DNA of 64,000 bases from an uncultured Saprospiraceae bacterium. Lineage in GTDB: Bacteria; Bacteroidota; Bacteroidia; Chitinophagales; Saprospiraceae. The notes beneath the pieces are model-generated. The model did no database searches and had not been told where the DNA came from. It saw only the letters and a program-made list of their open reading frames with translations. Where the stretch lies: contig CALLWB010000039.1 of NCBI GenBank assembly GCA_938016265.1, positions 95,972-159,971 on the forward strand, given 5' to 3'. The position numbers and the translations under genes were made by a program. How positions within the stretch are numbered: the stretch's first letter is position 1; every line of letters starts with the position of its first letter. Shown piece after piece: positions 24,993 through 34,505 of the stretch.

Positions 24993-26549
24993 TTATTTTC
25001 TATTAGCTAATGTCTTTTCAGCCAAAGCGAGTGCCTGATAAGCGTTGACTATCCCCGCAGAGCCGCACAGTTTTTTGAACTTCGTTTTTTTCATTCCGCC
25101 AGGGATGACTACTTTTACTTTGCGGTAATTGGCCGAGGAAGACATTAAGATCGCTTTTAGTTGTGTATTGCTAAGTTCTGGGTAGTAGCTCCATACAAGT
25201 GCTGCCACGCCAGCGACTACTGGTGAAGCCATACTAGTGCCATCATTTTTTTCATACTTGCTTCCTGGTACGGTAGAATTGATTTGAACGCCAGGCGCAA
25301 AAATATCTACGGTTTGTCGGCCATAGTTACTGAAAGAGGCGAGCATTTGCCTACCAACTTTTTCATCAGAAGCACCAACTTCAATCCAATAAGGAAGAGA
25401 AGGTTGCCCTGGTTTTGCATCTTGAGGATAGCTGACCTCCACGTCGTTGTTTTTTCCGTCGTTGCCTGACCCATGCACCAGCAAAACGCCTCTGTCTCCA
25501 GCATATTTGATTGCTTCGGCTACAATCTCAGGATAAGGAGAATAACCCTTTCCAAAACTCATATTGATAATGTTTGCACCGTTGTCCGCTGCATAACGAA
25601 TCCCGTTGGCGACATCTTTATCGTGCTCATCTCCGTTTGGTACTACGCGGACTGGCATGATTAATACATGATCTGCTTGACCATCAGCCCCTAGATTATT
25701 CCCGCGAATAGCGCCGATAATACCAGCAACGTGCGTACCGTGATCTGCAAAATCGCCTCCTACTTGGTTATTGCCATAGCCAATTTCGCGTTGGTTGCTG
25801 TAGTCGTCCCCAATTATTTCGCGGGTATTCAGGTCTTTGTTCAGGTGGTATTTTACGCGTTCTGAATGGTATTTATTGGCTTCCTCTAGCATTTCCGGGG
25901 TGAGGCCTCCCTCATTTAAGTCTAACCAGATGCGTTTTGCCATTGCAATTCCTTCATCTTTGCTTTCAATGGCTTCTACCTCTTCTTGGGTAAATTCTTG
26001 TTTGTTCAAGTGATAACTTAAGGCGGTGATTACTTTAGGATAAATATCATTGATCTGACCGATAGCTTCCAGTTCTTGTTTCGAACCGGTATATGCTTCT
26101 TCATGTTCCTTCTTTAGCTTTTTGTAAAGGGTTTTTTCCTCAGCGGTAAGGGTACTTTTTTTCTCGAATGCTGCTATCATTCGCACAAACTCCAGGTTGT
26201 CGTCAATCACCATTTCTCCATTCGCATTCCCAAGGAAATTCCAACCATTCACATCATCAATATATCCATTTCTATCATCGTCGATACCGTTGTCTGCGAT
26301 CTCTTTTTCGTTTACCCAAATTCTGCCCTCAAAATCCTCGTGTTCAATGTCTACGCCAGAATCAAGGACGGCGACGATAATCTTTTTTTGTGGTTTTTTG
26401 TTTTTTAATAAATCGTTGTGTGCTTTATAAACTGAAGTACCACAAACCCCATCTTGTTGGACATCTTTTAAGTGCCAATTGGACTCGTGCTGGCCACTTA
26501 AGAGTGTAGTAAAAAAAACAAATAGAATCAGCAGGCAATTAAACTTCAT
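24993..26549 (-). CDS. Subtilisin-like S8 family serine peptidase, secreted
   Basis: 518 residues with a signal peptide (1-19). Catalytic triad Asp63 (AVLDSGVDIEHEDF), His270 (DHGTHVAGIIGA) and Ser439 (GTSMASPVVAG). About 200 residues separate Asp from His, far more than in subtilisin; this insert is helical and charged (TAEEKTLYKKLKKEHEEAY). There is no T9SS sorting domain, so export is probably only to the periplasm, or the protein reaches the surface in another way. The family includes Bacteroidota exo-proteases with the same insertion. Monocistronic. Confidence 0.93.
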   Translation of the reverse strand: MKFNCLLILFVFFTTLLSGQHESNWHLKDVQQDGVCGTSVYKAHNDLLKNKKPQKKIIVAVLDSGVDIEHEDFEGRIWVNEKEIADNGIDDDRNGYIDDVNGWNFLGNANGEMVIDDNLEFVRMIAAFEKKSTLTAEEKTLYKKLKKEHEEAYTGSKQELEAIGQINDIYPKVITALSYHLNKQEFTQEEVEAIESKDEGIAMAKRIWLDLNEGGLTPEMLEEANKYHSERVKYHLNKDLNTREIIGDDYSNQREIGYGNNQVGGDFADHGTHVAGIIGAIRGNNLGADGQADHVLIMPVRVVPNGDEHDKDVANGIRYAADNGANIINMSFGKGYSPYPEIVAEAIKYAGDRGVLLVHGSGNDGKNNDVEVSYPQDAKPGQPSLPYWIEVGASDEKVGRQMLASFSNYGRQTVDIFAPGVQINSTVPGSKYEKNDGTSMASPVVAGVAALVWSYYPELSNTQLKAILMSSSANYRKVKVVIPGGMKKTKFKKLCGSAGIVNAYQALALAEKTLANRK

Positions 26550-26659
26550 GATTATAATTTTATGTTTGAATACGTCTTACTTAATAAACGCGAAGATAAG
26601 TGATTTTGTATAACCTGTGAAAAATTTGTTGTTGTATTTGAATCAGGATAAGTGCACTC

Positions 26660-26693
26660 TTGTAAGTAGTCGTCTGCAAAATCCTTATATTTG
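26660..26693 (+). promoter_or_regulatory. Bacteroidota-type promoter of the quinone oxidoreductase gene
   Basis: TTG at 26660-26662 and TATATTTG at 26686-26693 (matches TAnnTTTG), spacing 23 bp. The -7 box lies 25 bp before the ATG at 26719. Confidence 0.55.
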
Positions 26694-26718
26694 CCAATTC
26701 ATATAAATAGAATAATTA

Positions 26719-27738
26719 ATGAAAGCAGTAGTCCTTGTAAAAAACGGAAAATCAGCAGACGCATTTCAGATTAAAGAAATGGATAAGCCCACCCCAAAAG
26801 CAATGGAGGTGCAAATAAAAGTCGAGGCATTTGGACTCAATTATGCAGACGTAATGGCTCGTCTTGGGCTCTATGATGATTGCCCAAAGCTACCAACTGT
26901 CATAGGATACGACGTGATTGGAAGGGTGGAAGCGGTAGGAAGTGACGTGACCACTTCTAAAGTTGGTGATCGGGTAGTCGCCCTTACCCGATTTGGAGGG
27001 TATGCAGAATATGCAGTGACCGATGCCCGCGCCGTTGCTAAGGTGTCAGAAGATATGAGTGTTGGAGTAGGCACCGCTTTGACAACACAATATGGTACTG
27101 CCTATTATTGCTCACAAGAAATGGCGCGCTTGCATGAAGGAGACCATGTACTTATTCAAGCAGCAGCCGGAGGAGTAGGCACTGCGCTTGTTCAAATGGC
27201 AAAAAACAGAGGGTGCATTGTCTATGGGACAGCCTCCACCCACAAACTTGACTATCTGAAGGAACAAGGAGTCGACCATCCGATCGACTACAGAAATACA
27301 GATTTCGCCACTGAAATAAAAAGACTGCGAGGAGATGAAGGCCTGGATGTTGTATTTGACAGTATTGGTGGAAAATCGCTAAAAAAAGGATTTGGCCTAC
27401 TCGGTTCCGGCGGCAGACTAATTGGCTACGGCGCAGCAGCAATGTCAGACACTAATAAAAATCCACTTAAAATGATTGGGGTAGCCGCTGGGTTCGGTAT
27501 TTATTCGCCAATCACCTTTCTGCAATCCTGCCGAGGAATGATTGGTGTCAATATGCTACGGATTGCCGACGACCGCCCTAATACATTAAAAAGATGTTTG
27601 GATGGCGTCGTGAAAATGGTAGAAAACGGAGAAGTCAATCCCACAATCGGTGGCGAGTTTAAAGCGGACAATATCGCAGAAGCCCATGATCTACTCGCCA
27701 GTAGAAAATCGATTGGTAAAATCGTTGTGGAATGGTAA
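26719..27738 (+). CDS. Zinc-free medium-chain dehydrogenase (quinone oxidoreductase / VAT-1-like)
   Basis: 339 residues. MDR fold: an N-terminal GroES-like domain (VEAFGLNYADVMARLG, GYDVIGRVEAVGSDV) and a Rossmann domain with AAAGGVGTALVQMAK. The structural zinc loop is absent, as in quinone oxidoreductases and VAT-1 proteins. It probably reduces quinones or enones with NADPH; the substrate is unknown. It overlaps the following lipoprotein gene by 7 bp, which suggests coupled translation. Confidence 0.9.
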   Translation: MKAVVLVKNGKSADAFQIKEMDKPTPKAMEVQIKVEAFGLNYADVMARLGLYDDCPKLPTVIGYDVIGRVEAVGSDVTTSKVGDRVVALTRFGGYAEYAVTDARAVAKVSEDMSVGVGTALTTQYGTAYYCSQEMARLHEGDHVLIQAAAGGVGTALVQMAKNRGCIVYGTASTHKLDYLKEQGVDHPIDYRNTDFATEIKRLRGDEGLDVVFDSIGGKSLKKGFGLLGSGGRLIGYGAAAMSDTNKNPLKMIGVAAGFGIYSPITFLQSCRGMIGVNMLRIADDRPNTLKRCLDGVVKMVENGEVNPTIGGEFKADNIAEAHDLLASRKSIGKIVVEW

Positions 27739-28310
27739 GCGATGCATTCACCTATAAAAAAAACATCCTTTTTCTAGGAATAGTCCTCTTGTTTTGCTTC
27801 AGCTGTAAACAAAAATCTACGAATCAACAAGAAGCATTACCCAAAAAAATAGCCACCAACTTTCCACAAGATTGGGAAGGGAAGTGGGAAGGAATTTTAG
27901 TAATCACCAAGCCGACAGGAGATACCACACAGATCCCTATGCAGCTGCACATCTTAAAGCATGACACCTCCGCTGGTTGGGATTGGAAAATTATTTATGG
28001 ACCGGAAGACTCAGGGACCCGGCCCTATGAGTTGTACGTAAAAAACAAGGAAGAAGGACACTATGTCATCGATGAAAAAAATTCGATATTGCTGGATGCA
28101 TTTTATATTGGAGATACTTTTTATTCTAGGTTCCAAGTATCAAATAGCTTTATTTTTACTAGCACAAAACTAGTTGGGGAGCTACTCGAATATGAGATAA
28201 CGTCTGGCGGAGGCAGTCATATTTCTTTTTCTGGTTCGAAAGGGAATATTCCTGTAGTCAAGTCCTTCGGAGTGGCTGTTCAACAAAAAGCAATGTTGAG
28301 GCGCAAGTAG
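27732..28310 (+). CDS. Predicted lipoprotein, unknown function
   Basis: 192 residues. A signal peptide with lipobox FSC (Cys ~25) is followed by a beta-rich domain beginning WEGKWEGILVITKPTGDT and ending EYEITSGGGSHISFSG. The pattern resembles small lipocalin-like or calycin-type domains, but I recognise no family. Its start overlaps the upstream oxidoreductase stop, so it is translated from that transcript. Confidence 0.7.
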   Translation: MVSDAFTYKKNILFLGIVLLFCFSCKQKSTNQQEALPKKIATNFPQDWEGKWEGILVITKPTGDTTQIPMQLHILKHDTSAGWDWKIIYGPEDSGTRPYELYVKNKEEGHYVIDEKNSILLDAFYIGDTFYSRFQVSNSFIFTSTKLVGELLEYEITSGGGSHISFSGSKGNIPVVKSFGVAVQQKAMLRRK

Positions 28311-28407
28311 AAAGTAGCTGATAGAAGTATCGACGTGAAAAATATCTAAGCGTTTAGTCATTCTCGCATTTTTGATACATTGATCATCCAATAAAAAAAG
28401 TACTTCA

Positions 28408-29553
28408 ATGAAATTTGCCACAAAAGTAATTCACGCAGGTATAAGCCCTGATCCATCTACAGGAGCGGTTATGACTCCAATCTATCAAACCTCTACTTAT
28501 GTTCAGGATGCTCCAGGTGTGCACAAGGGCTTTGAATATGCAAGAACACAAAATCCAACCCGAAGTGTGCTAGAGAAAAACCTGGCTGCCCTAGAGAATG
28601 GAAAGCACGGGATTTGTTTTGCTAGTGGTATGGCCGCTGTCGATGCAGTTATTAAGCTATTGAGCAGTGGGGATGAGGTGATTTCTACGAACGATCTGTA
28701 TGGTGGTTCGTACCGTACATTTACGAAGATTTTCGCGCGTTTCGGTTTGAAATTTCACTATGTACCCATGACGGATTTGAGTAAAATAGAAGAAAAAATC
28801 AATTCCAATACAAAGATGATTTGGGTGGAAACGCCTACCAACCCAATGTTGAGTATTATTGATATTGAAGCAGTTTGCGCCTTGGCAAAAAAACATAATC
28901 TACTCGTTTGTGTGGACAATACATTTGCCTCTCCTTATTTGCAGAATCCTCTTGATTTGGGGGCGGATATCGTACTGCATTCTGCAACAAAATACATTGG
29001 CGGCCATTCAGATATCATTCTTGGAGCGGTTGTTTGCAAAGACGACGAGATTGCTAAAGAGTTGTATTTTCTTCAGAATGGTACAGGCGCAGTACCGGGA
29101 CCGCAAGTTTGTTTTTTGGCTTTACGGGGTATTAAAACCTTGCACTTACGTGTAGAGCGTGCTTGTGAAAATGCCGCGAAAATTGCCAATTTTTTGAAAG
29201 ACCATCCAAAAATTAAATCCATATTTTATCCTGGTTTCAAGGAGCATCCCGGTCATGAACTTGCAGCTCAGCAAATGCGCGGATTTGGGGCAATGGTTTC
29301 TTTCACCCTCAAAAAAGATACCTTCGAAGATGCCAGTAAAGTTATGAAGAATACGAAGTATTTTCTACTTGCAGAATCGCTAGGAGGAGTAGAGAGTTTG
29401 ATTGGCCATCCGCCAACGATGACACACGCTTCTATTCCTAGAGAAGAGCGACTGGCGATTGGAATGACAGATTCGTTGATTCGACTGAGTGTTGGAGTGG
29501 AGGATGCGGAGGATCTTATCAATGACTTGGAAAATGCCTTTTCTTATTTGTAA
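28408..29553 (+). CDS. Trans-sulfuration PLP enzyme (cystathionine gamma-synthase / gamma-lyase type)
   Basis: 381 residues. Cys/Met metabolism PLP family: YARTQNPTR, the PLP-stacking region NDLYGGSYRTF, WVETPTNP, CVDNTFASPYLQNPL and HSATKYIGGHSD with the PLP-binding Lys195. It either joins O-acyl-homoserine with cysteine or splits cystathionine. The two activities cannot be separated by these motifs alone. A monocistronic gene convergent with gldE. Confidence 0.93.
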   Translation: MKFATKVIHAGISPDPSTGAVMTPIYQTSTYVQDAPGVHKGFEYARTQNPTRSVLEKNLAALENGKHGICFASGMAAVDAVIKLLSSGDEVISTNDLYGGSYRTFTKIFARFGLKFHYVPMTDLSKIEEKINSNTKMIWVETPTNPMLSIIDIEAVCALAKKHNLLVCVDNTFASPYLQNPLDLGADIVLHSATKYIGGHSDIILGAVVCKDDEIAKELYFLQNGTGAVPGPQVCFLALRGIKTLHLRVERACENAAKIANFLKDHPKIKSIFYPGFKEHPGHELAAQQMRGFGAMVSFTLKKDTFEDASKVMKNTKYFLLAESLGGVESLIGHPPTMTHASIPREERLAIGMTDSLIRLSVGVEDAEDLINDLENAFSYL

Positions 29554-29590
29554 GCAGAACGTTGAATTCCATTCCGTTTGGGTGAATTTC

Positions 29591-30955
29591 CTATAAATCG
29601 AAATTGTCGGGAAGCGTAATTTTTACCTGCCGAATACGGCGAGAATCAACAGATACAATTTTGAACTGATATGCATTAATCATAATCTCTTCGTCTAGTT
29701 TTGGGAGTCGTCCTACAGTTTCGAGGATTAAGCCAGCTAAGGAGTCTGAATCTCCTCTATCTTCTTCGAAAGTAGCTGTTTCTATTCCTACTAGTCGGCA
29801 AACGTCATTGATCATGGTTTTGCCTTCAAACAGAAAATTATAGTCATTGAGTTTTTTATATTCCACCTCTATGTTATCGTCAAACTCATCCTTGATTTCT
29901 CCTATGATTTCTTCTAGGACATCTTCTAATGTAACGAGTCCGGCCGTCCCGCCATATTCATCTACTACGATTGCTACATGGATTCGTTTTTCCTGAAACT
30001 CTTTAAGTAGGTCGTCGATTTTTTTGTTTTCTGGGATGAAAAATGGAGGTGTTCGAACGATCTTTTGCCACTTGAAACTGTTGCCTTTTTCGAGATGCTC
30101 CAATAGGTCTTTTGCATATAGAAAACCGATGACTTTATCGAAGTTTTCTTCGTAGACGGGGATTCTGGAATAACCTGAATCACGTACTAGTTTTAGTACT
30201 TCGGCGAAGGTATTCTCCACATCCAACGCTACAATGTCTACCCGAGCACACATAATTTGTTTTACAGGGACATTTCCAAACTTGACAATACTCTTGAGGA
30301 GCTCAATTTCCTGATTGGCGTTTTTTGTGTCTTTTACGGTCAGCTCAATGGCTTGGTCTATTTCTTCAATCGAGACTTTGGTGTCTTCATCCTGATTAGA
30401 AAGTTTGTTTTCTAAGACCTTAGTCCTCTCAACGAGCTGGTGGCCAATAGGGTATAACATTTTACCAAGAAAAGTCAAGGGGCCGGCCATAATTGTTGCC
30501 AGTTTCAGATTGTTGCTTTTTGCATAAACCTTAGGAGCGACTTCGCCAAACAAAACCAACAGAAAGGTCACCAATACCACAGAAATAAGGATGTACATCC
30601 AAGAAGGCATTGTCGCCTCATTGATCAACTGTTTTATCTGGTAAGTAGAGACCATGATAATTGCTACATTGATAAAGTTGTTAGCGACTAGTATCGTTGC
30701 CAGGAGGTATTTGGGTTTTTTGAGTAACCCGAGTATTTTTTCTCCTTTTTTGGAATCTTTGTCAATCTCATCGAGACTGTTCTGGTCCAACGAAAAGTAG
30801 GCGACTTCTGCTCCGGAAATCATAGCAGAGCAAACTAGTAGAATCACCATAACAGCGAACCCAAAACCTAGTTCAAAAAAACTAGAAGGGATTGCAAGGG
30901 GTAGTATGTAGTTGAGGATTTCGGGGTGATATTCTCCGTCAGGGTCAGTATCCAA
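29591..30955 (-). CDS. gldE: Gliding motility-associated protein GldE (CNNM/CorC-HlyC family)
   Basis: 454 residues. A DUF21/CNNM membrane domain with about four helices (about 25-45 and 85-150), two CBS domains (KQIMCARVDIVALDV... and VRTPPFFIPENKKIDDLLKEF...GGTAGLVTLEDVLEEIIGEI) and a C-terminal CorC/HlyC domain. The N-terminus begins MDTDPDGEY. The start is a TTG, because an in-frame stop lies 12 codon-bases upstream with no ATG between. The order mutY-ssb-gldE is typical of Bacteroidota. In Flavobacterium gldD and gldE are neighbours and support gliding/T9SS; gldD is not present here. Confidence 0.9.
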   Translation of the reverse strand: MDTDPDGEYHPEILNYILPLAIPSSFFELGFGFAVMVILLVCSAMISGAEVAYFSLDQNSLDEIDKDSKKGEKILGLLKKPKYLLATILVANNFINVAIIMVSTYQIKQLINEATMPSWMYILISVVLVTFLLVLFGEVAPKVYAKSNNLKLATIMAGPLTFLGKMLYPIGHQLVERTKVLENKLSNQDEDTKVSIEEIDQAIELTVKDTKNANQEIELLKSIVKFGNVPVKQIMCARVDIVALDVENTFAEVLKLVRDSGYSRIPVYEENFDKVIGFLYAKDLLEHLEKGNSFKWQKIVRTPPFFIPENKKIDDLLKEFQEKRIHVAIVVDEYGGTAGLVTLEDVLEEIIGEIKDEFDDNIEVEYKKLNDYNFLFEGKTMINDVCRLVGIETATFEEDRGDSDSLAGLILETVGRLPKLDEEIMINAYQFKIVSVDSRRIRQVKITLPDNFDL

Positions 30956-31004
30956 TGTTGGTCTATTTTAGTGAATCCAAGCGCAGTTGGTAGGTAAATA
31001 GATA

Positions 31005-31508
31005 TTAGAAAGGTAAATCATCCGAGGGGTCTTCTACTACTTCCTTCTTAGCAGGAGCAGGGGTGTTTTGCGCCTCAGGAGAAGAACTGGTTGTATCTTG
31101 GTTGCTGACGACGGTGCTTGGCTTTGCCATTTCGTCGGCAGCGGTCGGGAAATTGCTAGATTCCCCAAAGCCTTCTCTTTTGGAGAGTAGTCGGAAGGTA
31201 TCAGCGACCACTTCGGAAATTCTACGAGCAGTTTCTTCACCTTCTTTCTGATACTTGCGGTGTTTTAACTTGCCTTCGATGTATACTAATGCACCCTTCT
31301 TAAGTGTTTTTTCTGCTCGTTCTGCGAGGAATCTCCACATGACTACATCGTGCCATTCTGTTTGCTCTTGCCATTCTCCACTTTTATCCTTGTAGGACTC
31401 GGTAGTGGCGACAGCAATTTTTGCAACAGAAGCCCCGTTTTCGAGGTACCGAACTTCAGGGTCTCTTCCTAGGCGACCAATTAGTATAATTTTATTAATA
31501 TTACTCAT
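31005..31508 (-). CDS. ssb: Single-stranded DNA-binding protein
   Basis: 167 residues. An OB-fold from about 1-110 (INKIILIGRLGRDPEVRYLENG, WHDVVMWRFLAERAEKTLKKGALVYIEGKL) is followed by a disordered linker and the acidic tip DPSDDLPF that recruits partner proteins. It sits 49 bp before gldE and after mutY on the same strand. It binds single-stranded DNA in replication and repair. Confidence 0.97.
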   Translation of the reverse strand: MSNINKIILIGRLGRDPEVRYLENGASVAKIAVATTESYKDKSGEWQEQTEWHDVVMWRFLAERAEKTLKKGALVYIEGKLKHRKYQKEGEETARRISEVVADTFRLLSKREGFGESSNFPTAADEMAKPSTVVSNQDTTSSSPEAQNTPAPAKKEVVEDPSDDLPF

Positions 31509-31594
31509 CTTGTTTTTGTAACTTTTTTAGTGATGTTTTGTGTTAAGTCTTTGGTTTAATGTGAATTACGGTGACTTGTCCATAAACAATTTGC

Positions 31595-32689
31595 TTAATT
31601 AAAGTTTAAATATAGCGTTTTATCAGATAAAAACCAAGTTATGATTTTTGGAAAGGCAAATTTATTAACGTTTTTTTTCTCTATTTCAATTATTTGGTTG
31701 TAATCGGGTGAAAATTTGCCAGATAAGTTGATGACTAAAAAGACGGCATTTATGTATTGATGGGACAGTGTTTGCTTGAAATTTTTGGAATAGGACTGTA
31801 TTTCGATTTTCTGATTGCCAAATAATTTCTTCCATTCTGGTGTCACGATTAGTTCATTAGCAGGGAGAATATTGGTTTTTTCGATCATTGGAAACTGATA
31901 AAGTCCTTGCCAAATATCCTTTTCTGAGCGACGAGTAATGTAGGTAGAATCTCCATTTTGAATCATTAAGTAGTGAAAAAATCGAGTTTTCTTTTTAATT
32001 TTTTTTGTTTTTACTGGCAGGAGCGCAATTTTATCTTCTGTTAGTGCAATACAGTGGTCCGAGAATGGACAGGTCGAGCACAGTGGATTTTTAGGTTTGC
32101 AGTGCGTTGCTCCAAAGTCCATTATTGCTTGATTATATTCGCCTGGGGCCTTTTTGTCAAGTAACTCGGTGGCTAATTGTTGGAAGATTTTTTTCCCAAC
32201 AGATTTGTCTATTGGTGTTTCAATGCCAAAAATCCTGGATAAAACTCGGTACACATTACCGTCAACGACTGCATGTGGTAGGTTGAATGCAAAAGAAGCA
32301 ATGGCGGCGGCGGTATAGTCACCAACTCCTTTGAGTTTACGAATCTCTTCATAAGAGTCGGGGAAATGCCCATTGAGATTTTCTGTTATAAATTTGGCGG
32401 TAAAATGAAGATTGCGAGCGCGAGAATAATAACCCAACCCTTGCCAATGCTTAAAGATTTTATCTTCTGAAGCATTAGCGAGATCGGAGATGGAAGGGAA
32501 ATTTTTTACAAAATCCTCAAAATATGGCATCCCTTGCTCTACTCTTGTTTGTTGCAGAATTATCTCCGAAATCCATATATAGTAAGGGTTGGTTTCCTTT
32601 TTCCATGGCATTTGCCTGTCATTTTTTTTGCCCCACTGTATTAAAGATTTAGAAAACAAAGTATATATTGAGCGCGTTTGAAAATCCAT
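31595..32689 (-). CDS. mutY: A/G-specific adenine glycosylase
   Basis: 364 residues. The HhH-GPD domain with catalytic Glu42 (WISEIILQQTRV) and Asp143 (VVDGNVYRV), then the iron-sulfur loop Cys-x6-Cys-x2-Cys-x5-Cys (HCKPKNPLCSTCPFSDHC), and a C-terminal NUDIX-like domain that recognises 8-oxoG. It removes adenine mispaired with 8-oxoguanine. First gene of the mutY-ssb-gldE set on the minus strand. Confidence 0.96.
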   Translation of the reverse strand: MDFQTRSIYTLFSKSLIQWGKKNDRQMPWKKETNPYYIWISEIILQQTRVEQGMPYFEDFVKNFPSISDLANASEDKIFKHWQGLGYYSRARNLHFTAKFITENLNGHFPDSYEEIRKLKGVGDYTAAAIASFAFNLPHAVVDGNVYRVLSRIFGIETPIDKSVGKKIFQQLATELLDKKAPGEYNQAIMDFGATHCKPKNPLCSTCPFSDHCIALTEDKIALLPVKTKKIKKKTRFFHYLMIQNGDSTYITRRSEKDIWQGLYQFPMIEKTNILPANELIVTPEWKKLFGNQKIEIQSYSKNFKQTLSHQYINAVFLVINLSGKFSPDYNQIIEIEKKNVNKFAFPKIITWFLSDKTLYLNFN

Positions 32690-33210
32690 TTATTAGGTTA
32701 ATTTTTAATCTATAGAGTGCCGTGGTACAGAGGCTAGCGGAGACCTGCTGATCTCAATTCCATCAAAGCTAAACTTGTTTATTTGTAGAAACATGTGTTA
32801 TTCGTTTCTTAGGCATGTTTTTAAGGTTAATCTACAGTAAAGTGTAAAAAGCTAAAGTTTTAATTAATAAATTTTATATTTGTAAAATAATAATGATCTT
32901 TAAATTGTTGCAGAATTTGTTCAAAATATATGTATTTTGCGACCAATATTAAAAAATTATTGAGTTTAGATGGCGTAACTAGTTTAAAATTGTTCTTTCG
33001 AATCAAGTATTCTGAAAATTCTATTCGGTTGGACAAGCCAAATTTTATCTTTTTTGTTATAAGTCAGTTAATTGCATAAGTAAAAATATGATTTTGATTT
33101 ATTTAACATGGATAGTAATTTGAATTTTAAATTTTAGTTCGACATTTGGCTCTTCCCCCTTAATATTTACTAACCCAAATTGAATAACGTTCTAAACCAA
33201 ACACTAAAAC
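32690..33210. other. 521-bp AT-rich region between divergent mutY and HU
   Basis: No gene seen. The part from ~32820 to 33200 is very AT-rich, which fits a strong promoter for the HU gene, but I could not choose a promoter with confidence. Confidence 0.5.
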
Positions 33211-33510
33211 ATGAGAAAAGCAGATTTAGTAAACAGAATTTCTGAGAAAACGGGAATTGCAAAAGTTGACGTTCTTGTAACCCTCGAAGCGTTTTTTAAA
33301 GAAGTAAAAGAGTCTCTAGCTGAAGGAGAAAACGTCTATGTACGTGGCTTCGGTAGCTTTATTATTAAAAAGAGAGCTAGAAAGATTGGCCGCCATATCA
33401 AGAAAAATGAGGCGATCGAGATTCCAGAACACTATATTCCATCATTTAAACCGGCGAAAGTTTTCGTTGAAAGTGTAAAAGCAAATGTCCACGCTGAGCC
33501 TGCTCAATAG
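33211..33510 (+). CDS. HU/IHF family DNA-binding protein
   Basis: 99 residues. The full bacterial histone-like fold: MRKADLVNRISEKTGIAK, the conserved GFGSFIIKKRARKIGRH turn and beta arm with EIPEHYIPSFKP. It bends and compacts DNA as a dimer. Its short C-terminal tail is longer than E. coli HU. The stop codon lies inside a terminator hairpin. It is followed by the TPR protein and the RNase G region, an order common in Bacteroidota. Confidence 0.95.
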   Translation: MRKADLVNRISEKTGIAKVDVLVTLEAFFKEVKESLAEGENVYVRGFGSFIIKKRARKIGRHIKKNEAIEIPEHYIPSFKPAKVFVESVKANVHAEPAQ

Positions 33511-33519
33511 CAGGTTTTT
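33497..33519 (+). terminator. Intrinsic terminator overlapping the HU stop codon
   Basis: CCTGCT (33499-33504), loop CAAT, AGCAGG (33509-33514), then TTTTT. The TAG stop (33508-33510) lies within the hairpin, so translation to the end could unfold it. Confidence 0.6.
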
Positions 33520-33561
33520 GAGTTCATTTTACATTAACAATAGTTTTATTTGTTAATTGCA

Positions 33562-33592
33562 TTGCAACTTCGAGTTAATGTGCCTACCTTTG
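33562..33592 (+). promoter_or_regulatory. Bacteroidota-type promoter abutting the TPR gene start
   Basis: TTG (33562-33564), 20-bp spacer, TACCTTTG (33585-33592), matching TTG-N(19-23)-TAnnTTTG. The -7 box ends 1 bp before the ATG at 33594, so transcription would begin in or just after the start codon. Either the RNA is essentially leaderless, or the match is fortuitous. Confidence 0.45.
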
Positions 33593-33593
33593 T

Positions 33594-34430
33594 ATGTCTA
33601 AATTTCAAATAGCAACAATCGGTTTTGCTGTAATACTTTTTCTTGGTCTGTATTTAGGTGTTCCTACTAAACCCAGGGACAGAGCCCAAATTAACAAGAC
33701 CAGAGCCCTACAGGCGGAAGAAGCAAGCACCATAACTGTTGACCAACTGTTAAAAGCCGCCAAAGGGCAGCTTGATAAATCTCAGTTAGCGTCCATACTC
33801 CAATTGGAAAAACAACTGGAGACTACACAAAATAGCAAGGAACGATCAGATTTGTTGAAATCCATTTCTAGTGAATGGAATAAACTAAATCGCTTCGCTC
33901 TTGGTGGATTTTATGCTGAACAGGTCGCTGATATCGCTCAAAGTGATACAGCTTGGTCGATCGTTGGAACCACCTACTATTCAGGTTTCCAGCAATCAAC
34001 GGATTCACTTACTCGTAAATATTGTGTTGATAAGGCTATTAAAGCCTTCGAAAACGCAATATCTTTCAGTCCTGATAATTCTTCCCATAAAGTAAACTTG
34101 GGCTTGTGTTATGTTAATGGATCAGGAAATCCTATGAAAGGGATTTTAATGATCAGAGATCTGGCGGATAAAAATCCCAAAGATGTTTTAGCATCGACCA
34201 CCTTAGGGAAATTATCTTTGCGAACCGGGCAGTACGAAAAAGCTATTGGACGATTTAAAAATGCAATCCAGAATGATCCTACGAATGTAGATGCTCATTA
34301 CTGGCTAGCACAGGCTTATATAGAGTCTGGAGACAAAACTAAAGGGAAAATACAACTCAATAAGTGCCTTCAACTAACTAATGACAAGGTATTTGTAAAT
34401 AGAGTGCAAAGTATTTTAAAAACACTTTAG
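33594..34430 (+). CDS. Membrane-anchored TPR-repeat protein
   Basis: 278 residues. An N-terminal hydrophobic anchor (QIATIGFAVILFLGLYLG, ~4-22), a helical charged region and TPR repeats from about 120 to the end (AIKAFENAISFSPDNSSHKVNLGLCYV, YEKAIGRFKNAIQNDPTNVDAHYWLAQAYIESGD). TPRs mediate protein-protein contact; the partner is unknown. Located between HU and RNase G in the conserved Bacteroidota order, it is possibly facing the periplasm. Confidence 0.85.
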   Translation: MSKFQIATIGFAVILFLGLYLGVPTKPRDRAQINKTRALQAEEASTITVDQLLKAAKGQLDKSQLASILQLEKQLETTQNSKERSDLLKSISSEWNKLNRFALGGFYAEQVADIAQSDTAWSIVGTTYYSGFQQSTDSLTRKYCVDKAIKAFENAISFSPDNSSHKVNLGLCYVNGSGNPMKGILMIRDLADKNPKDVLASTTLGKLSLRTGQYEKAIGRFKNAIQNDPTNVDAHYWLAQAYIESGDKTKGKIQLNKCLQLTNDKVFVNRVQSILKTL

Positions 34431-34505
34431 TTACTTAGGTTTGAATAAAAAGAAGTGGCTATTTAGCCATAAACGAATAATTTTAAATAATAAAAAATAA
34501 CATTT

